NCBI RefSeq assembly: GCF_014385195.1
Contig: NZ_JACRTG010000016.1
Location: 62,001 to 126,000, forward strand
Length of the DNA stretch: 64,000 nucleotides
Direction: 5' to 3'
Origin: Paratissierella segnis
GTDB lineage: Bacteria > Bacillota > Clostridia > Tissierellales > Tissierellaceae
In this document: positions 45,868 to 54,795 of the stretch, in pieces
Numbering within the stretch: position 1 is the stretch's first letter
Layout of the letters: each line of letters begins with the position of its first letter
Notes under the pieces: model-generated
The model's input: the letters and a program-made list of their open reading frames with translations, nothing else
Told to the model about the DNA's origin: nothing
Database searches by the model: none
Made by a program: the position numbers and the translations under genes

Positions 45868-45901
45868 GTGCTGTGTGTCGCTCGTGAGGAAAAAAGATTA
45901 A
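45850..45901 (+). repeat. att-like rlmD tail, copy H (right end of R-M element)
   Basis: CACGTTGAG at 45860-45868 opens a second frame encoding HVECCVSLVRKKD and a stop, the ending of an RlmD/TrmA-type protein. The bases to its left belong to the recombinase gene. This is the clearest junction in the window of an element end with an rlmD-like tail, and it places the crossover at or next to CACGTTGAG. Confidence 0.75.
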
Positions 45902-46086
45902 GAAAATTTTTTTATGTTGAAATTGTTACGTTTTTAAACAATATAAGATAAAATTACTACAGTTTTTTAGTTAGGTGGACATAAATTATTTCTGATTTTT
46001 CTATTATTAATGAGGAGAGCTATATATACTAGTGAAAATTAGTAAATACATTGAATAAACATTGATAAATAAAGGATGATGGAAAG

Positions 46087-46332
46087 ATGAAACTTGAACT
46101 TAGAGAAGGTAGTTATAGTATTATTAAGTGTGTAAATTGTAAGCGGGTTATGATGATTATCGATAGTAAGGTTATTGGTAGAGTAGAACTTAAATGCAAT
46201 AGGTGTGGGGCTGTTTCGTATTCTGAAAGATTGGATATGGGTAAATACAAACTTTCTGAATCAACGCCAAACAAGAAACCTATGTATGCTAAAAATAGGC
46301 AAGGCATAGAGTTTTTAATTAATGAAGATTAA
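46087..46332 (+). CDS. Com-like zinc-ribbon protein
   Basis: 81 aa with two CxxC pairs, IKCVNCKR and KCNRCGA, spaced 22 residues apart. This resembles the phage Mu Com zinc-ribbon family, which acts in translational control. Asp/Tyr-rich tail without further motif. GGATGATGG precedes the ATG. A strong terminator follows, so it is a single-gene transcript. Role here unknown. Confidence 0.65.
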   Translation: MKLELREGSYSIIKCVNCKRVMMIIDSKVIGRVELKCNRCGAVSYSERLDMGKYKLSESTPNKKPMYAKNRQGIEFLINED

Positions 46333-46343
46333 CTTAATATGTG

Positions 46344-46394
46344 GTACAAAAAGGATATAAAGCTGAAAATTTAGCTTTGTATCCTTTTTTGTAC
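46344..46394 (+). terminator. strong terminator after Com-like gene
   Basis: GTACAAAAAGGATA-AAGCT pairs almost perfectly with AGCTTT-TATCCTTTTTTGTAC, a stem of about 20 bp with a short loop. It also reads as a terminator on the minus strand. Confidence 0.8.
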
Positions 46395-46488
46395 TTTAAG
46401 TATTACAAGTTGAATCTAAAATATTGCTTTTATAATCATAATATGATATAGTATATTTGGATTAATATAACTTCAAGGAGGTGTGCCT

Positions 46489-46692
46489 ATGGCCATTAGT
46501 TATAATGGGTTATGGAAGTTACTAATAGATAAAGGGATGTCAAAGGTGGAATTGCGTGATGCTGTGGGCATGGGGCCAGGGACCCTTGCCAAAATGGGCA
46601 AGAACCAACGGGTCAGCCTTGAAGTTTTAGAAAAGATATGCAAAGAATTAGATTGCAATTTTGGAGATGTTATAGAATATATAAAAGATTAA
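46489..46692 (+). CDS. Cro/CI-type helix-turn-helix regulator
   Basis: 67-aa XRE-like repressor: LWKLLIDKGMSKVELRDAVGMGPGTLAKMGKNQRVSLEVLEKICKEL. This small type often lies next to type I restriction genes and controls them. ATG 46489 lies eight bases after CAAGGAGG. It is 49 bases upstream of the hsdR 5' part, consistent with control of the restriction locus. Confidence 0.82.
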   Translation: MAISYNGLWKLLIDKGMSKVELRDAVGMGPGTLAKMGKNQRVSLEVLEKICKELDCNFGDVIEYIKD

Positions 46693-46741
46693 ATGCATTT
46701 TGTGATGCACAAATCAGATAATTTATGCGGGGAGAATAGAT

Positions 46742-47330
46742 ATGCCGAAATTAACAGAAGAAGATGTTAAAAATAGAATAATCACTCCAGCTATTGAAAA
46801 TGCAGGTTGGAGCAAAAACCAAATGTGGATGGAAAAGTTTTTTACTGACGGAAAAGTTATTATAAAAGGAAAAACCGCAAAGCGAGGTACTCGTAAAAAG
46901 GCAGACTATTTATTGCACCACCACAATAACTTTCCAATTGCCATTGTTGAAGCCAAGGACGGTGACCACACCATTGAAGATGGAATTCAACAAGCTATTG
47001 ATTATGCTAAAATACTTGATATTCCTTTTGCATATTCAAGCAATGGAGAAGGGTTTATTGAACATGATATGTTAACAGGGAAAGAAACAAATTTAAGCAT
47101 GGATGATTTTCCAACGCAAGAGGAACTTTGGAGCAGATACACAAAGTTTAAGTGTATAGATGAAACGGCACAAGAAATAATAAAACAGCCTTACTATTTT
47201 GCAGATAACAGTAAAACTCCAAGATATTATCAAAGAATTGCGATAAACAGAACGGTTGAAGTGGTGGCAAATAATCAAAGGCGTATTATGGTCGTTATGG
47301 CGACTGGGGAACGTGTCATAATAGTGATGG
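46742..47330 (+). pseudogene. hsdR: type I restriction subunit HsdR, 5' part
   Basis: About 196 codons match the N-terminal part of HsdR: RGTRKKADYLL, IAIVEAKDGDHTIEDGIQQAIDYA (the PD-ExK nuclease) and YYQRIAINRTVE. They lead to the motor start RIMVVMATG. There the Walker A motif is broken: after ATGG the sequence becomes ERVIIVMGAINALKS and stops at 47398. The rest of the gene resumes at 51571. No hsdM or hsdS gene is in the window. Confidence 0.85.
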
Positions 47331-47589
47331 GTGCAATAAATGCTTTAAAATCAAGGATTTCAGGAACTTTAATCAAATATAATTCATGCATTGCTTAGAG
47401 TAATTAGGATCTAATTGTTGTAAGCAGTGCATGAGAGGCAAGGATTTGATTCTTTAATAGTTGACAATTATTTAGTATAATTATATTTAAGATGATAATT
47501 AGCTGCGTATTCGTAGATTTAAGTTCATTAGTTGTGGGATAATAAGTTAAGCTTATGCATGTTAAAAGTTTAGAGGGAGGGTGATTTTA
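47331..47589. other. left end of the insertion in hsdR
   Basis: From about 47310 the DNA is no longer hsdR. A possible promoter lies near 47461 (TTGACA with a weak -10 TATTTA 17 bp on) ahead of the small secreted-protein gene at 47590. No recombinase gene is present. Confidence 0.45.
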
Positions 47590-47934
47590 ATGGATAAGAA
47601 ACTTTCAATATTGTTGCTGATGATGTCTTTAATCGTATTCATTGTTGGTGATAAACCAGTGATAGCAATAAAACCTGATGAGGAATTAAATGTAGCATAT
47701 GAGCAAGAAGAATCATTAGATTCTGCAGGAGTAAGACCAATTGAATTATTAGAACCATTAATAGATTCTAAGATAAAACCAATTGAATTATTGGAACCAT
47801 TACTTGACCCTAAGTTAAAACCTATTGAATTATTGGAACCTAATCCTTGCGAGGAAATAAAACAATTTGATTTGGAAAAACGAATTAGGGAAATAGAGCC
47901 TAAACTCCATGAAGAAAGAACAGAAATTCCTTAG
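47590..47934 (+). CDS. secreted protein with PIELLEP tandem repeats
   Basis: 114 aa. N-terminal signal or anchor helix (LSILLLMMSLIVFIVG) then a mature part with three tandem 14-residue units of the form (R/K)PIELLEPL(I/L)D(S/P)K(I/L), ending in an acidic tail. Each unit has 42 bases. ATG 47590 lies nine bases after GAGGGAGGG. Not a family I recognise. It lies beside a PcfB-like gene in the insertion, so it may be a surface protein from a conjugative element. Confidence 0.65.
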   Translation: MDKKLSILLLMMSLIVFIVGDKPVIAIKPDEELNVAYEQEESLDSAGVRPIELLEPLIDSKIKPIELLEPLLDPKLKPIELLEPNPCEEIKQFDLEKRIREIEPKLHEERTEIP

Positions 47935-48009
47935 TTGCACATTCTTTATCAAGTACATCACAATAGTAATAAAATTAGAAATAATAAAAAATTATGAAAT
48001 TAAAACTTT

Positions 48010-48045
48010 AGCGGTTCAGATGTAAAAGTCTGGGTCGCTTTTTTA
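48010..48045 (+). terminator. terminator before pcfB-like gene
   Basis: AGCGGTTCAGA pairs with TCTGGGTCGCT using G-U pairs, with an eight- to ten-base loop, followed by TTTTTTATTT. Confidence 0.65.
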
Positions 48046-48071
48046 TTTCCCCCAGAAAGGAGGTAGCCTAA

Positions 48072-48467
48072 ATGGTAAATGATGAAGTTAATAATAAGGC
48101 TATAAATATTGAGATTAAGGTTGCAGAGTATTCAGCAAAAGCAATCTTTAAGGCAATTAAAAAAATTATAGAAGATGCCTCTGAAAAAAGCCAACCACTT
48201 GCAGACTATCTTAGTGAGAAAAGAAAAACTAATTCAAGTAAACTTAAGGATATGGTAAAGAAAGGTCAGTTGGAAAATATTGATTTACAAAAGGGTGAAG
48301 TCAAGGAACTTAAAAACCAACTTAACCGATATGGAGTAAACTTTTCTATAATGAACAATAAGGAGTCAAAATATAGCGACCACTTCCCATATGATATCCA
48401 GAAAACTGATATGGTAATAGCGGCAGCTCACTTTGACTTATTGGTTAAAGAGAAAACTATTAGGTGA
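48072..48467 (+). CDS. PcfB/DUF3801-like conjugation protein
   Basis: 131 aa. NDEVNNKAINIEIKVAEYSAKAIFKAI at the start and LKDMVKKGQLENIDLQKGEVKELKNQLNRYGVNFSIMNNKE in the middle match the PcfB family (DUF3801) of Tn1549-like and pCF10-like conjugative systems, which help recruit the relaxase to the coupling protein. GAAAGGAGG precedes the ATG. No coupling protein or relaxase follows, so this is an orphan relic of a conjugative element within the hsdR insertion. Confidence 0.7.
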   Translation: MVNDEVNNKAINIEIKVAEYSAKAIFKAIKKIIEDASEKSQPLADYLSEKRKTNSSKLKDMVKKGQLENIDLQKGEVKELKNQLNRYGVNFSIMNNKESKYSDHFPYDIQKTDMVIAAAHFDLLVKEKTIR

Positions 48468-48568
48468 TATTTTACAACTGGTTTAGAAGCAAAATTAGAT
48501 ATGTCTAAAATACAAGGTATTTTTTCTTGGATAAAAGAGATGAATTAGTAATGCTACTCATGCCATCA

Positions 48569-49357
48569 TTATTTTAAAAGCTTTTCATAGGTAAATTTTC
48601 CTACAATATTTTTTATAATGAGAGCAGCGATCAATGCTAAAACCATACCTATGCCCAAAAGAAGCCATGAGTTTACCAAGATAATCCCTGTGAATTGGCC
48701 TACAACAAGCCCAATGATGGGGAAAACCAAGAATACGGCGCGTTGCTGTGCTTCCTCCATGGTTTGAGATTTTGCAGAGCCACGCACCGTTATGCCAATA
48801 GAAACAAGGGAGATAGATGGTGCAATAAGCAGCATAATAATAAGCCAGCTAATATCAGGCAAAATCACGGCGCCTGTCAAAATCAGCATTTCTATTTGCA
48901 ATACTATCATCATTGCGACAAATGAGATAAAGGAAACAATCATACCTACCGAAAAGCCTGCTAATATTTTGGCCTGAAACAATTGCTTCAATGAGAGCGG
49001 GGAATAAAGCAAGGTTTCCAGAGTGTTCTTCTCCTTTTCTCCTACAAAGGAGCTAGCTGCCATAACAGACGAGGCCATAATCGGAATCAACAGGAAAAAA
49101 ACCGGCATGATTTTATTAAGCACCAGCCCTAATATAATCTGCACTTGATCTCCCTCTTGGGCAGTAATTGGCAGCATATCCAGTAGTGCTTGAAAATCCG
49201 AAGCAGAATCCGGAACCAGTGCCGTGACGATCACTAAAATAGACGGCAGTACAATAGTAAGTGCAAGGGGTACGATCAGTATAACCATGAAGGCCTGCTT
49301 ATTCGATGTAATGCTACGGATATCTTTTTTAATAAGTGCTAGTTGTCTTTTATTCAT
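48569..49357 (-). CDS. ABC-2 permease of autoregulated operon
   Basis: 262 aa, about six hydrophobic helices, of the ABC-2 type. The segment ASSFVGEKEKNTLETLLYSPLS is the conserved ABC-2/NatB-like signature. It begins four bases inside the ATPase gene (ATGA-type overlap) and is the last gene of the three-gene minus-strand operon. It forms the membrane part of a probable drug, peptide or Na+ exporter. Confidence 0.85.
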   Translation of the reverse strand: MNKRQLALIKKDIRSITSNKQAFMVILIVPLALTIVLPSILVIVTALVPDSASDFQALLDMLPITAQEGDQVQIILGLVLNKIMPVFFLLIPIMASSVMAASSFVGEKEKNTLETLLYSPLSLKQLFQAKILAGFSVGMIVSFISFVAMMIVLQIEMLILTGAVILPDISWLIIMLLIAPSISLVSIGITVRGSAKSQTMEEAQQRAVFLVFPIIGLVVGQFTGIILVNSWLLLGIGMVLALIAALIIKNIVGKFTYEKLLK

Positions 49358-50277
49358 AAATTTTCACGCTCCATTTTCCCATTATTCATATCGATTAGTG
49401 AAAAATAAATTTCCTCTAACGGTATTTGATCTGCCGAGACATGATATACATCACCACCCGCACCTACAATCCCTTTGATAATAAGGGGGATTTCATCTTC
49501 TGAGCTTACAGTGATGTTATAGGTATCTTCCCCGGTTTTCTCATACACCATACCATTGGGGATGAGACTTGCTTTCAACCGGACTGTAAGTTTAGAAGAA
49601 ACCATGGAGCGAAGCTTTTCAATATTTCCTGTCGCCAATAAACTACCTTCACTAATTAGCCCGTACGTGGTACATATTTCCTGTGCATATCTCAGCTGAT
49701 GGGTACATAAGAAAATGGTTGTTCCGCTTGCAGCAAGTTCCTGAATGAGGGTGTTTACATTTTGCGCACTTTCAGGATCAAGGCCAGAGGTTGGTTCATC
49801 TAAAAACAGAATTTTAGGGCTGTGTAACATAGCTCTGGCAAGGGAAAGTCTCTGGCGCATACCAGTAGAATAGGTTGATAACCTACGTTGACCTGCATAT
49901 GTCAAATTTAACCTATTCAAAAGAGCGTTTGCTCTCTTTTTACACTCAGACATATTCATACCGAAAAGTGTACCAAAAAAAATGAGATTATCAAGCCCCG
50001 TTAAATGATCATACATTTGCGCGTGCTCTGTCATCACGCCTGATAATTGATGTAGCTTTTCTGGATTTTGGGCAGGGTCAAGATCAAACACTCGGCAACT
50101 CCCATTTGAGGGTGTAAGCATTCCACAAAGTAGCTTGATAGTGGTGGTCTTTCCTGCTCCATTAGGACCCAAGAACCCAAATACCTCACCTTGGTTTACT
50201 GCGAGGCTGATATCATTCACTGCCTTGTTTCCACCGGTATAGATTTTTGACAAATTTTCTATTAAGACTGCTATCAT
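49354..50277 (-). CDS. ABC transporter ATPase
   Basis: 307 aa. Walker A GPNGAGKTTT, signature YSTGMRQRLSLARAM, Walker B ILFLDEPTSGLDP, switch His in CTHQLRY. The C-terminal 80 residues resemble the NatA/CcmA regulatory tail. It overlaps both neighbours by four bases. With the permease it forms an exporter whose synthesis is under the TPR regulator encoded first in the operon. Confidence 0.88.
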   Translation of the reverse strand: MIAVLIENLSKIYTGGNKAVNDISLAVNQGEVFGFLGPNGAGKTTTIKLLCGMLTPSNGSCRVFDLDPAQNPEKLHQLSGVMTEHAQMYDHLTGLDNLIFFGTLFGMNMSECKKRANALLNRLNLTYAGQRRLSTYSTGMRQRLSLARAMLHSPKILFLDEPTSGLDPESAQNVNTLIQELAASGTTIFLCTHQLRYAQEICTTYGLISEGSLLATGNIEKLRSMVSSKLTVRLKASLIPNGMVYEKTGEDTYNITVSSEDEIPLIIKGIVGAGGDVYHVSADQIPLEEIYFSLIDMNNGKMERENL

Positions 50278-51395
50278 ATCACGCCTCCATACAATTTATT
50301 TTTTAGTTTTTCTGCAATTCTCTGAAAGCGATTTTCATCAGCGAGAGATGAAAAGGCAGGGTTATTGATGATACCTTCAACCATACTTTGTCGCACAATT
50401 TTATCATTCCGAGGAAGGGCTGATCCTAAATCCAACTCATGAATCCACTCATCAAGCAAATTGAAATAAGTGTCTCCTTTTAACTTGAGAGGATAAATAT
50501 TTCCTGTAACAAGCTCCGTATATTCCTCAAGGATTTCAAGGGCTCTGTTTGTATTATCAAGCATTATATAGCCTTGAGCAGCAATGATATGGAACTTCAC
50601 CAACATTGCCGGGTGAAGATTTTTCAAGTCGAAAATTTTAGCGACAGCAAGCGCCCGTTCGTATGTTTCTTCGAATTTTTCAGGTGTATCGGTGCAAAGT
50701 AGGAGATAGTCCGTGAGCCCATCAAAAATAGAACCCATATGTTGATAGATACCGACCTGCAACACCGATTTTGCTTGTCTTTGCTTGCCAATCATTTGGT
50801 AGGCTGGTGCAAGTAGGGTTTCTGTGGAAATTATCTTATTACTTGTTTCCTCAAGCAACTCTATCACCTCTTCTGCATTTCCCAGTGACAAGGCGCAAAA
50901 TGCCTCCAAGTTAAGTGCAAGCTGGCAAAGCTCCAGATTGTCACTTTCTTTTTTTACACGGATAAACAGCTCTTTGGCTTCTCTAATTACTGCAAAAGTT
51001 TTGTCCGTTTCTCCAGATTCCATGCTGTTGTTAACGAGCAGGACCCCAATTTGAAAGAGTAAGGGAAAGCAGGAAAAATACTTTTTAGCAATTTCCCGAC
51101 AATGGCCAAGAACTTCATCAAATGGTTTTACTGTAAAATCAGAGGATAGGCTCAGATACAATTTGCGGATATCCTCTTTATTCATTTGTGGCTCGTAGCC
51201 CATTAACTCATCAATAGTGATATTGAAAAAAGCTGCAAGCTGTGGAATAAAGGTTATATCGGGAAAGGATTGTCTGGTTTCCCATTTCGAAACAGAGGCC
51301 TTGGAAACACCGATGTATCTCGCAAGATCATCTTGGGTTAGTCCTTTTTCTTTACGCTTCTTTATAATTGTCCGAGCAATATTAATATCTTCCAT
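50274..51395 (-). CDS. XRE regulator with TPR-like sensor domain
   Basis: 373 aa. Helix-turn-helix in residues 8-62 (RTIIKKRKEKGLTQDDLARYIGVSKASVSKWETRQSFPD ... DELMGYEP), then about 290 residues of helical TPR-like repeats that probably sense a signal. First gene of the ABC operon. Two identical-type palindromes overlap its promoter, so it probably represses its own operon until a ligand binds. Confidence 0.87.
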   Translation of the reverse strand: MEDINIARTIIKKRKEKGLTQDDLARYIGVSKASVSKWETRQSFPDITFIPQLAAFFNITIDELMGYEPQMNKEDIRKLYLSLSSDFTVKPFDEVLGHCREIAKKYFSCFPLLFQIGVLLVNNSMESGETDKTFAVIREAKELFIRVKKESDNLELCQLALNLEAFCALSLGNAEEVIELLEETSNKIISTETLLAPAYQMIGKQRQAKSVLQVGIYQHMGSIFDGLTDYLLLCTDTPEKFEETYERALAVAKIFDLKNLHPAMLVKFHIIAAQGYIMLDNTNRALEILEEYTELVTGNIYPLKLKGDTYFNLLDEWIHELDLGSALPRNDKIVRQSMVEGIINNPAFSSLADENRFQRIAEKLKNKLYGGVI

Positions 51396-51412
51396 GTTAT
51401 CACCTCAATTAT

Positions 51413-51477
51413 CATTATATAGGTTGACAAAATCAACAGCAAGAGATTCGTGCTTAATTTAAGTTGAAAAAATCAAC
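51413..51477 (-). promoter_or_regulatory. promoter and twin operators of the ABC operon
   Basis: On the minus strand, -35 TTGCTG and -10 TATAAT are separated by exactly 17 bp. GTTGA-N5-TCAAC occurs twice (51423-51437, within the spacer, and 51463-51477, upstream), 40 bp centre to centre. This is close to four helical turns, so two dimers could bind the same face. The likely ligand is the XRE-TPR protein. Confidence 0.78.
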
Positions 51478-51570
51478 CATAAGGAAACAAAAATAATTGA
51501 AACAACATTAAGCAGTAGATAGTTTGAGTAGATATTATAATCTTGAAAATCCACAAAGTGGGCCACTTGT

Positions 51571-53082
51571 TATGCAACCGGCACGGGTAAAACATATACC
51601 GCTTTTCAGATAGTACATAGACTATATACAACAAAAAAGGTTAAAAAGGTTTTATATTTAGCAGATAGAAATATCTTAATTGACCAAACAATTCTAAATG
51701 ACTTTGCCCCGTTTGTAAATAAGAATATTTTAACTAAAGTAACAAATAAAACGCTTGATAGTGCTTATGATATTTTTATGTCTTTGTATCACCAACTGAG
51801 TGGCGACGATGATATGGAAACATTTTTGCAGTTTAGTCCGGATTTTTTTGATTTAATTATCATTGATGAGTGTCATAGAGGCAGTGCAAAGGATAATAGC
51901 AGATGGCGTAAAATTCTTGATTATTTTAGTGGTGCAATTCATATTGGTATGACAGCAACACCAAAAGAAGAGGGAGATGTTCACAACAGTGATTATTTTG
52001 GTGATGCTGTATATACTTATTCTTTAAAAGAGGGTATTGATGATGGGTTTTTAGCGCCATACAGAGTGTTGAGAATTGGAATTGATAAAGACTTAGAAGG
52101 ATATGAGCCTGAAGATGGTAAGGTTGATATTTATGGTCAAGAAATAGAACATAAGGTTTATACATCAAAGGACTTTGACCGTAAAATAATTATTGACGAG
52201 CGGACAAAGGCTGTTGCAAAGCGTATTACAGAGTATTTAAAACAAACAGATAGATATAATAAAACAATTGTGTTTTGTGTTGATGAGGACCATGCGGGTC
52301 GTATGAGACAAGCGCTTGTAAATGAAAATAATGACATGTGTGCAATTGATGATAGATATGTTATGCGTATTACAGGGCAAGATGATTTGGGTAAAAAACA
52401 ACTGGAAAACTTTATAGATAACAATTCAAAATATCCAACTATTGTAACCACAGCTGAACTCCTCTCTACAGGTGTAGATTGTAAAATGTGTAAAGTTATT
52501 GTCCTTGATAGTGTGATTGGTTCTATGACGAAGTTTAAACAAGTTATTGGTCGTGGAACAAGGCTTGTATGGGATAGGGATAAAAGATATTTCACTATAT
52601 TAGATTTCAGAAAAGCCACAATGAAATTTTCTGACCCTGAGTTTGATGGTCCTGCATCTTCTGTTTATGATGTTGAGGGGGATAAGCCATTACCGGAGGA
52701 ACCTGACGATGTTACAGACGATTCTTATGACACAGATGACGAAGAAATCAACAGAAAATATCGTGTTGATGATGTTGATGCTAAGATAATCAGTGAAGTT
52801 GAGCTTTTATATAGCGTTGATGGAAAACTTATTGTGAATCATAGAGATACATTTAAAAAAATAATTGTAGAAAAGTATCCAACAGAGGAAGTATTTCATT
52901 ACTCATGGATAAACGAAAATAAATTAGATATAAATAATTATTTTGAAGAACGGGGAATTGATTTTTCTAAATTTTATGAAACAGTAGGTAAAGACGTAGA
53001 CCTTTATGATATTATCCTGATGGTTGCTTATGGCAAGGATGCTAAACTTAAAGTTGAACGTTCGGAGGATGTAAAAGCTTGA
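51571..53082 (+). pseudogene. hsdR: type I restriction subunit HsdR, middle part
   Basis: Resumes in frame at YATGTGKTYTAFQIVHRL, restoring the Walker A motif lost at 47310. It continues with LIIIDECHRGS, GMTATPKEEG, TTAELLSTGVDCKMCKVIV and IGRGTRLVWD. It runs to KVERSEDVKA at 53082, where relatives go on for another 100 residues or more (the C-terminal part that binds the methylase). So the gene is broken twice: by the insertion and by a 3' deletion that joins it to a GNAT fragment. Confidence 0.85.
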
Positions 53083-53467
53083 GAATGATCTGTCTCTGAT
53101 AGAGAATAAGAATTTATTAACATTATGGATTTTTAAAAAGAATGATGAAAACCGAATTATTGGGTCTATTGGTTTCAGCAACATGGTATGGGGTGTTTTT
53201 TTATCATGCTACCTTGGCTACAAATTGGATAAAGATGAAATCAATCAAGGCTATATGACGGAGGCAATTAAAAAAGGGATCGATATTGTATTCAGTGAAT
53301 ATGGATTGCATAGGATTGAAGCTAATATAATACCTAGAAATAAACGATCTTTAAAAGTAACCGAAAAACTGGGGTTTTATAATGAGGGTACTGCTTATAA
53401 GTACTTAAAGATTAATGGAATATGGGAAGACCATATCCATATGGTTTTATTAAACGATAAAGTTTAG
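53081..53467 (+). pseudogene. GNAT acetyltransferase, 5' end missing
   Basis: The frame is open from the end of hsdR without a start and encodes the last 127 or so residues of a RimJ/RimL-type N-acetyltransferase: IIGSIGFSN, LGYKLDKDEINQGYMTEAI (acetyl-CoA loop region) and IEANIIPRNKRSLKVTEKLGFYNEG. The N-terminal 40-50 residues are missing, so a deletion removed the 3' end of hsdR together with the 5' end of this gene. Confidence 0.75.
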
Positions 53468-53511
53468 AAGGAAAGTCTGTTTGAAAAAATTATCTAAGCA
53501 CATAATAGAGA

Positions 53512-53747
53512 TTCACTGCCATTGATTTCACCGCCAAGGCATTGCCAGCTTCAAGCGGCATCTTTTTTGTATACTCAAGGCATGTGGAGAGTATAATTCT
53601 GATGACGTATTGTGATTCAGGGGAAAATAGTAGAATTTGACCACAACATATAGTGGTTCAAGGACGAAAATTGGGTCGAAAATCGGTGAAAAAACACCGT
53701 TTTTTGACCCTTAAAAATAGGGTGTTTTATAGATGACATAAGATAAT
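53512..53747 (+). repeat. rlmD-tail repeat, copy I
   Basis: Left arm CTGCC...CACCGCCAAGGC and GGCATCTTTTTTG, then codons for RHVESIILMTYCDSGENSRI and a stop, then CCACAACATATAGTGG and the AACACC...GGGTGTT hairpin ending ATAGATGACAT. It is nearly the same as copy D. Its right half is also the first part of the 204-bp direct repeat. Confidence 0.75.
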
Positions 53748-53881
53748 TCGAGAGATGATAGCGGGAAAATGAGAAAATAGGGAGTTAGGAATATGGAAAT
53801 AATAATTAGAGAAGAAAGAATAAAAGATTATGAATCATCGGAAATAGTAGTAAAAAAAGCATTTAGAAATGTGGAACAAAG
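53678..53881 (+). repeat. 204-bp direct repeat, left copy
   Basis: From GAAAATCGGTGAAAAAACAC to GTGGAACAAAG; matches 55682-55885 with only about two differences and the same length. It contains the hairpin part of copy I and the first 88 bases of a GNAT gene (ATG 53793, stop 53885 after 30 codons: MEIIIREERIKDYESSEIVV...). The AbiE module lies between the two copies. Confidence 0.85.
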
Positions 53882-54075
53882 GTAAGCGGTTAATAATCAC
53901 ATGGATTTAAAAGTATCATTTAACATGAGATAATATCCCTACAAAATACTTTTAATGTTAACAAAATACTTTGTCAACATTAGAACAGTAGGGAGATGAT
54001 AATTTGACTACTATGAAAGCAATAAAACATGAGATGCTTAAAGCACAATGGCAAAAAATGATTAAGGATTAAGAT
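53882..54075 (+). mobile_element. left-end remnant of an IS66-type element
   Basis: Begins abruptly with GTAAGCGG, a typical IS66 terminus, exactly where the GNAT gene and the direct repeat are interrupted. It contains a 22-codon frame at 54004-54072 (MKAIKHEMLKAQWQKMIKD), like the start of IS66 TnpA. The rest of the IS is absent. The insertion explains the break of the first GNAT copy. Confidence 0.55.
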
Positions 54076-54201
54076 GAAATAAGAAGAAAAATCAAAAAAG
54101 ACAAAAAAAGGAATATAAAATGAAATGTATAAGATGTATTTACAAATATACTTATATGGGATACAATGTAGGTATATTTGTAAAACAAGAAGGTGAAGAA
54201 G

Positions 54202-54795
54202 ATGGACTACATTCAAAGAATAGAAAAGATTATAAATGAACAGAATGGAACCTTACTTAGCTCAGATTTAGATGAAAATAAGATCCCAAGAACTTATCTA
54301 TCTATGATGGTGGCAGAGGGTAAAATAGAAAGAATAGGTAGGGGTGTCTATGTATTGCCTGATTTATTAGAAGATGAAATGTATATAATGCAAAAAAAAT
54401 ATTCTAAATTAATCTATTCACATGAAACAGCTCTTTTTTTACATGAATTATCAGATAGAATACCTTTTGAATATTCAGCAACTGTACCAAGCGGATATAA
54501 AGTTGTAAGTAATATAAGTGAAAGATTTAAAATCTATTATATAAAAAAAGATCTACACCTAATGGGTGTAATAGAAGGAAAAACATCCTTTGGGAATACC
54601 ATAAAGATATATAATGTGGAAAGAACCATTTGTGATATATTGAGAAGCAGGAACAGGATAGACATTCAAATATTTACTGATGCCCTTAAAAGAGTAGCAA
54701 AGAAAAGGAATTTAGATTATGCTTTGCTTATTGAATACGCAAAAAAACTTAATGTAGAAAAGATATTAAACACCTATATGGAGGTACTTATATGA
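54202..54795 (+). CDS. abiEi: AbiEi-family antitoxin
   Basis: 197 aa. N-terminal winged helix (YIQRIEKIINEQNGTLLSSDLDENKIPRTYL ... GRGVYVLPD) binds the operon promoter; the C-terminal part is the AbiEi antitoxin domain. Type IV antitoxins counteract the toxin without direct contact. ATG 54202 follows GAAGGTG. It overlaps the toxin gene by four bases. In known systems the pair gives phage resistance by abortive infection. Confidence 0.88.
   Translation: MDYIQRIEKIINEQNGTLLSSDLDENKIPRTYLSMMVAEGKIERIGRGVYVLPDLLEDEMYIMQKKYSKLIYSHETALFLHELSDRIPFEYSATVPSGYKVVSNISERFKIYYIKKDLHLMGVIEGKTSFGNTIKIYNVERTICDILRSRNRIDIQIFTDALKRVAKKRNLDYALLIEYAKKLNVEKILNTYMEVLI

Noticed and set aside
48695..48977. Plus-strand frames inside the minus-strand ABC operon
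   Set aside because: Antisense to a well-supported permease gene; composition is that of a shadow frame.
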